This document shows, one piece after another, positions 6,628 to 6,808 of a DNA stretch of 6,808 bases (positions within the stretch are counted from its first letter, which is position 1; each line of letters begins with the position of its first letter). This DNA is from Candidatus Thalassarchaeaceae archaeon (lineage in GTDB: Archaea > Thermoplasmatota > Poseidoniia > Poseidoniales > Thalassarchaeaceae), in NCBI GenBank assembly GCA_029250425.1, contig JAQXFF010000199.1, positions 1-6,808 of the forward strand, in the 5' to 3' direction. Below the pieces are notes generated by a model. That model saw nothing but the letters and a program-made list of their open reading frames with translations, was not told where the DNA came from and did no database searches. Made by a program: the position numbers and the translations under genes.

Positions 6628-6808
6628 TCACATCATGTCCTTGGCTGTCGGAGGTGTGCGGGCAGCCAGAGCAGTTCTGTAAACACCGTATCCTGCCCAA
6701 ACACTGCAGAAGAATGCAGTAGACCAAAGGTAGGCTGCGGAATCTCCAGACAACAAGTAAAGACCGAGTAAGGCAAAGCCCACAGCAAGAATTCCACGGC
6801 GGAGCCCT
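6628..6808 (-). CDS. C-terminal end of a small integral membrane protein (partial)
   Basis: An open frame enters from the right edge and ends in TGA at 6630-6628, giving 60 codons. The peptide has two hydrophobic segments, about GILAVGFALLGLYLLSG and YLWSTAFFCSVWAGYGVY, separated by a short SGDSAA turn, and ends with a polar tail RTALAARTPPTAKDMM. This is a helical hairpin at the end of a membrane protein; the Arg-rich ends suggest both termini of the hairpin lie in the cytoplasm. Its stop is one base upstream of the tatC GTG, so the two are almost certainly co-transcribed. It does not look like TatA/TatB, which have a single N-terminal helix followed by an amphipathic helix. I do not recognise the family, and the N-terminus is outside the window. 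Confidence 0.6.
   Translation of the reverse strand, partial: GLRRGILAVGFALLGLYLLSGDSAAYLWSTAFFCSVWAGYGVYRTALAARTPPTAKDMM

Overview
The window looks like chromosomal DNA from an archaeon, most likely a euryarchaeote of the Marine Group II/III (Poseidoniia/Thermoplasmatota) type. The strongest evidence is a plus-strand gene for a two-repeat, archaeal-style tRNA-intron endonuclease with its Tyr/His/Lys triad intact. Supporting evidence is a winged-helix regulator, a TatC translocase, and a secreted metalloprotease held by a C-terminal membrane anchor instead of a cell-wall sorting signal. The lineage is inferred, because the window has no rRNA or other phylogenetic marker.

The layout is dense: five essentially complete genes plus one or two partial genes at the edges, with no gene-free stretch over about 110 bases. 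At the right end, three minus-strand genes run leftward. They are the last 60 codons of a small membrane protein (6628-6808), a tatC gene starting one base after that stop (5508-6626), and an M6-family metalloprotease (3339-5450). In the middle is the only plus-strand gene, endA (2241-3338), whose stop codon abuts that of the metalloprotease. To its left, divergently transcribed, are a winged-helix protein with three tandem TerB-like repeats (1172-2131) and, 27 bases further on, a PfkB/ribokinase-fold sugar kinase related to the heptose-phosphate kinase domain of HldE (83-1144). Eight codons of a possible next gene lie at the left edge (1-24).

The right-hand group concerns the cell envelope: protein export (TatC), an exported protease that stays membrane-bound, and another membrane protein. 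The left-hand pair probably forms one operon linking a DNA-binding/TerB sensor-like protein with a sugar kinase-like enzyme. EndA is a housekeeping tRNA-processing enzyme between the two groups.

Three points deserve attention. TatC carries an extra C-terminal domain of about 110 residues whose cysteine pattern resembles the N-terminal domain of heterodisulfide reductase subunit HdrA. The wHTH plus triple-TerB architecture is unusual. The sugar kinase keeps its probable catalytic Asp but has eroded substrate- and anion-binding motifs. No tRNA, rRNA, CRISPR array, insertion sequence or clear terminator was seen.
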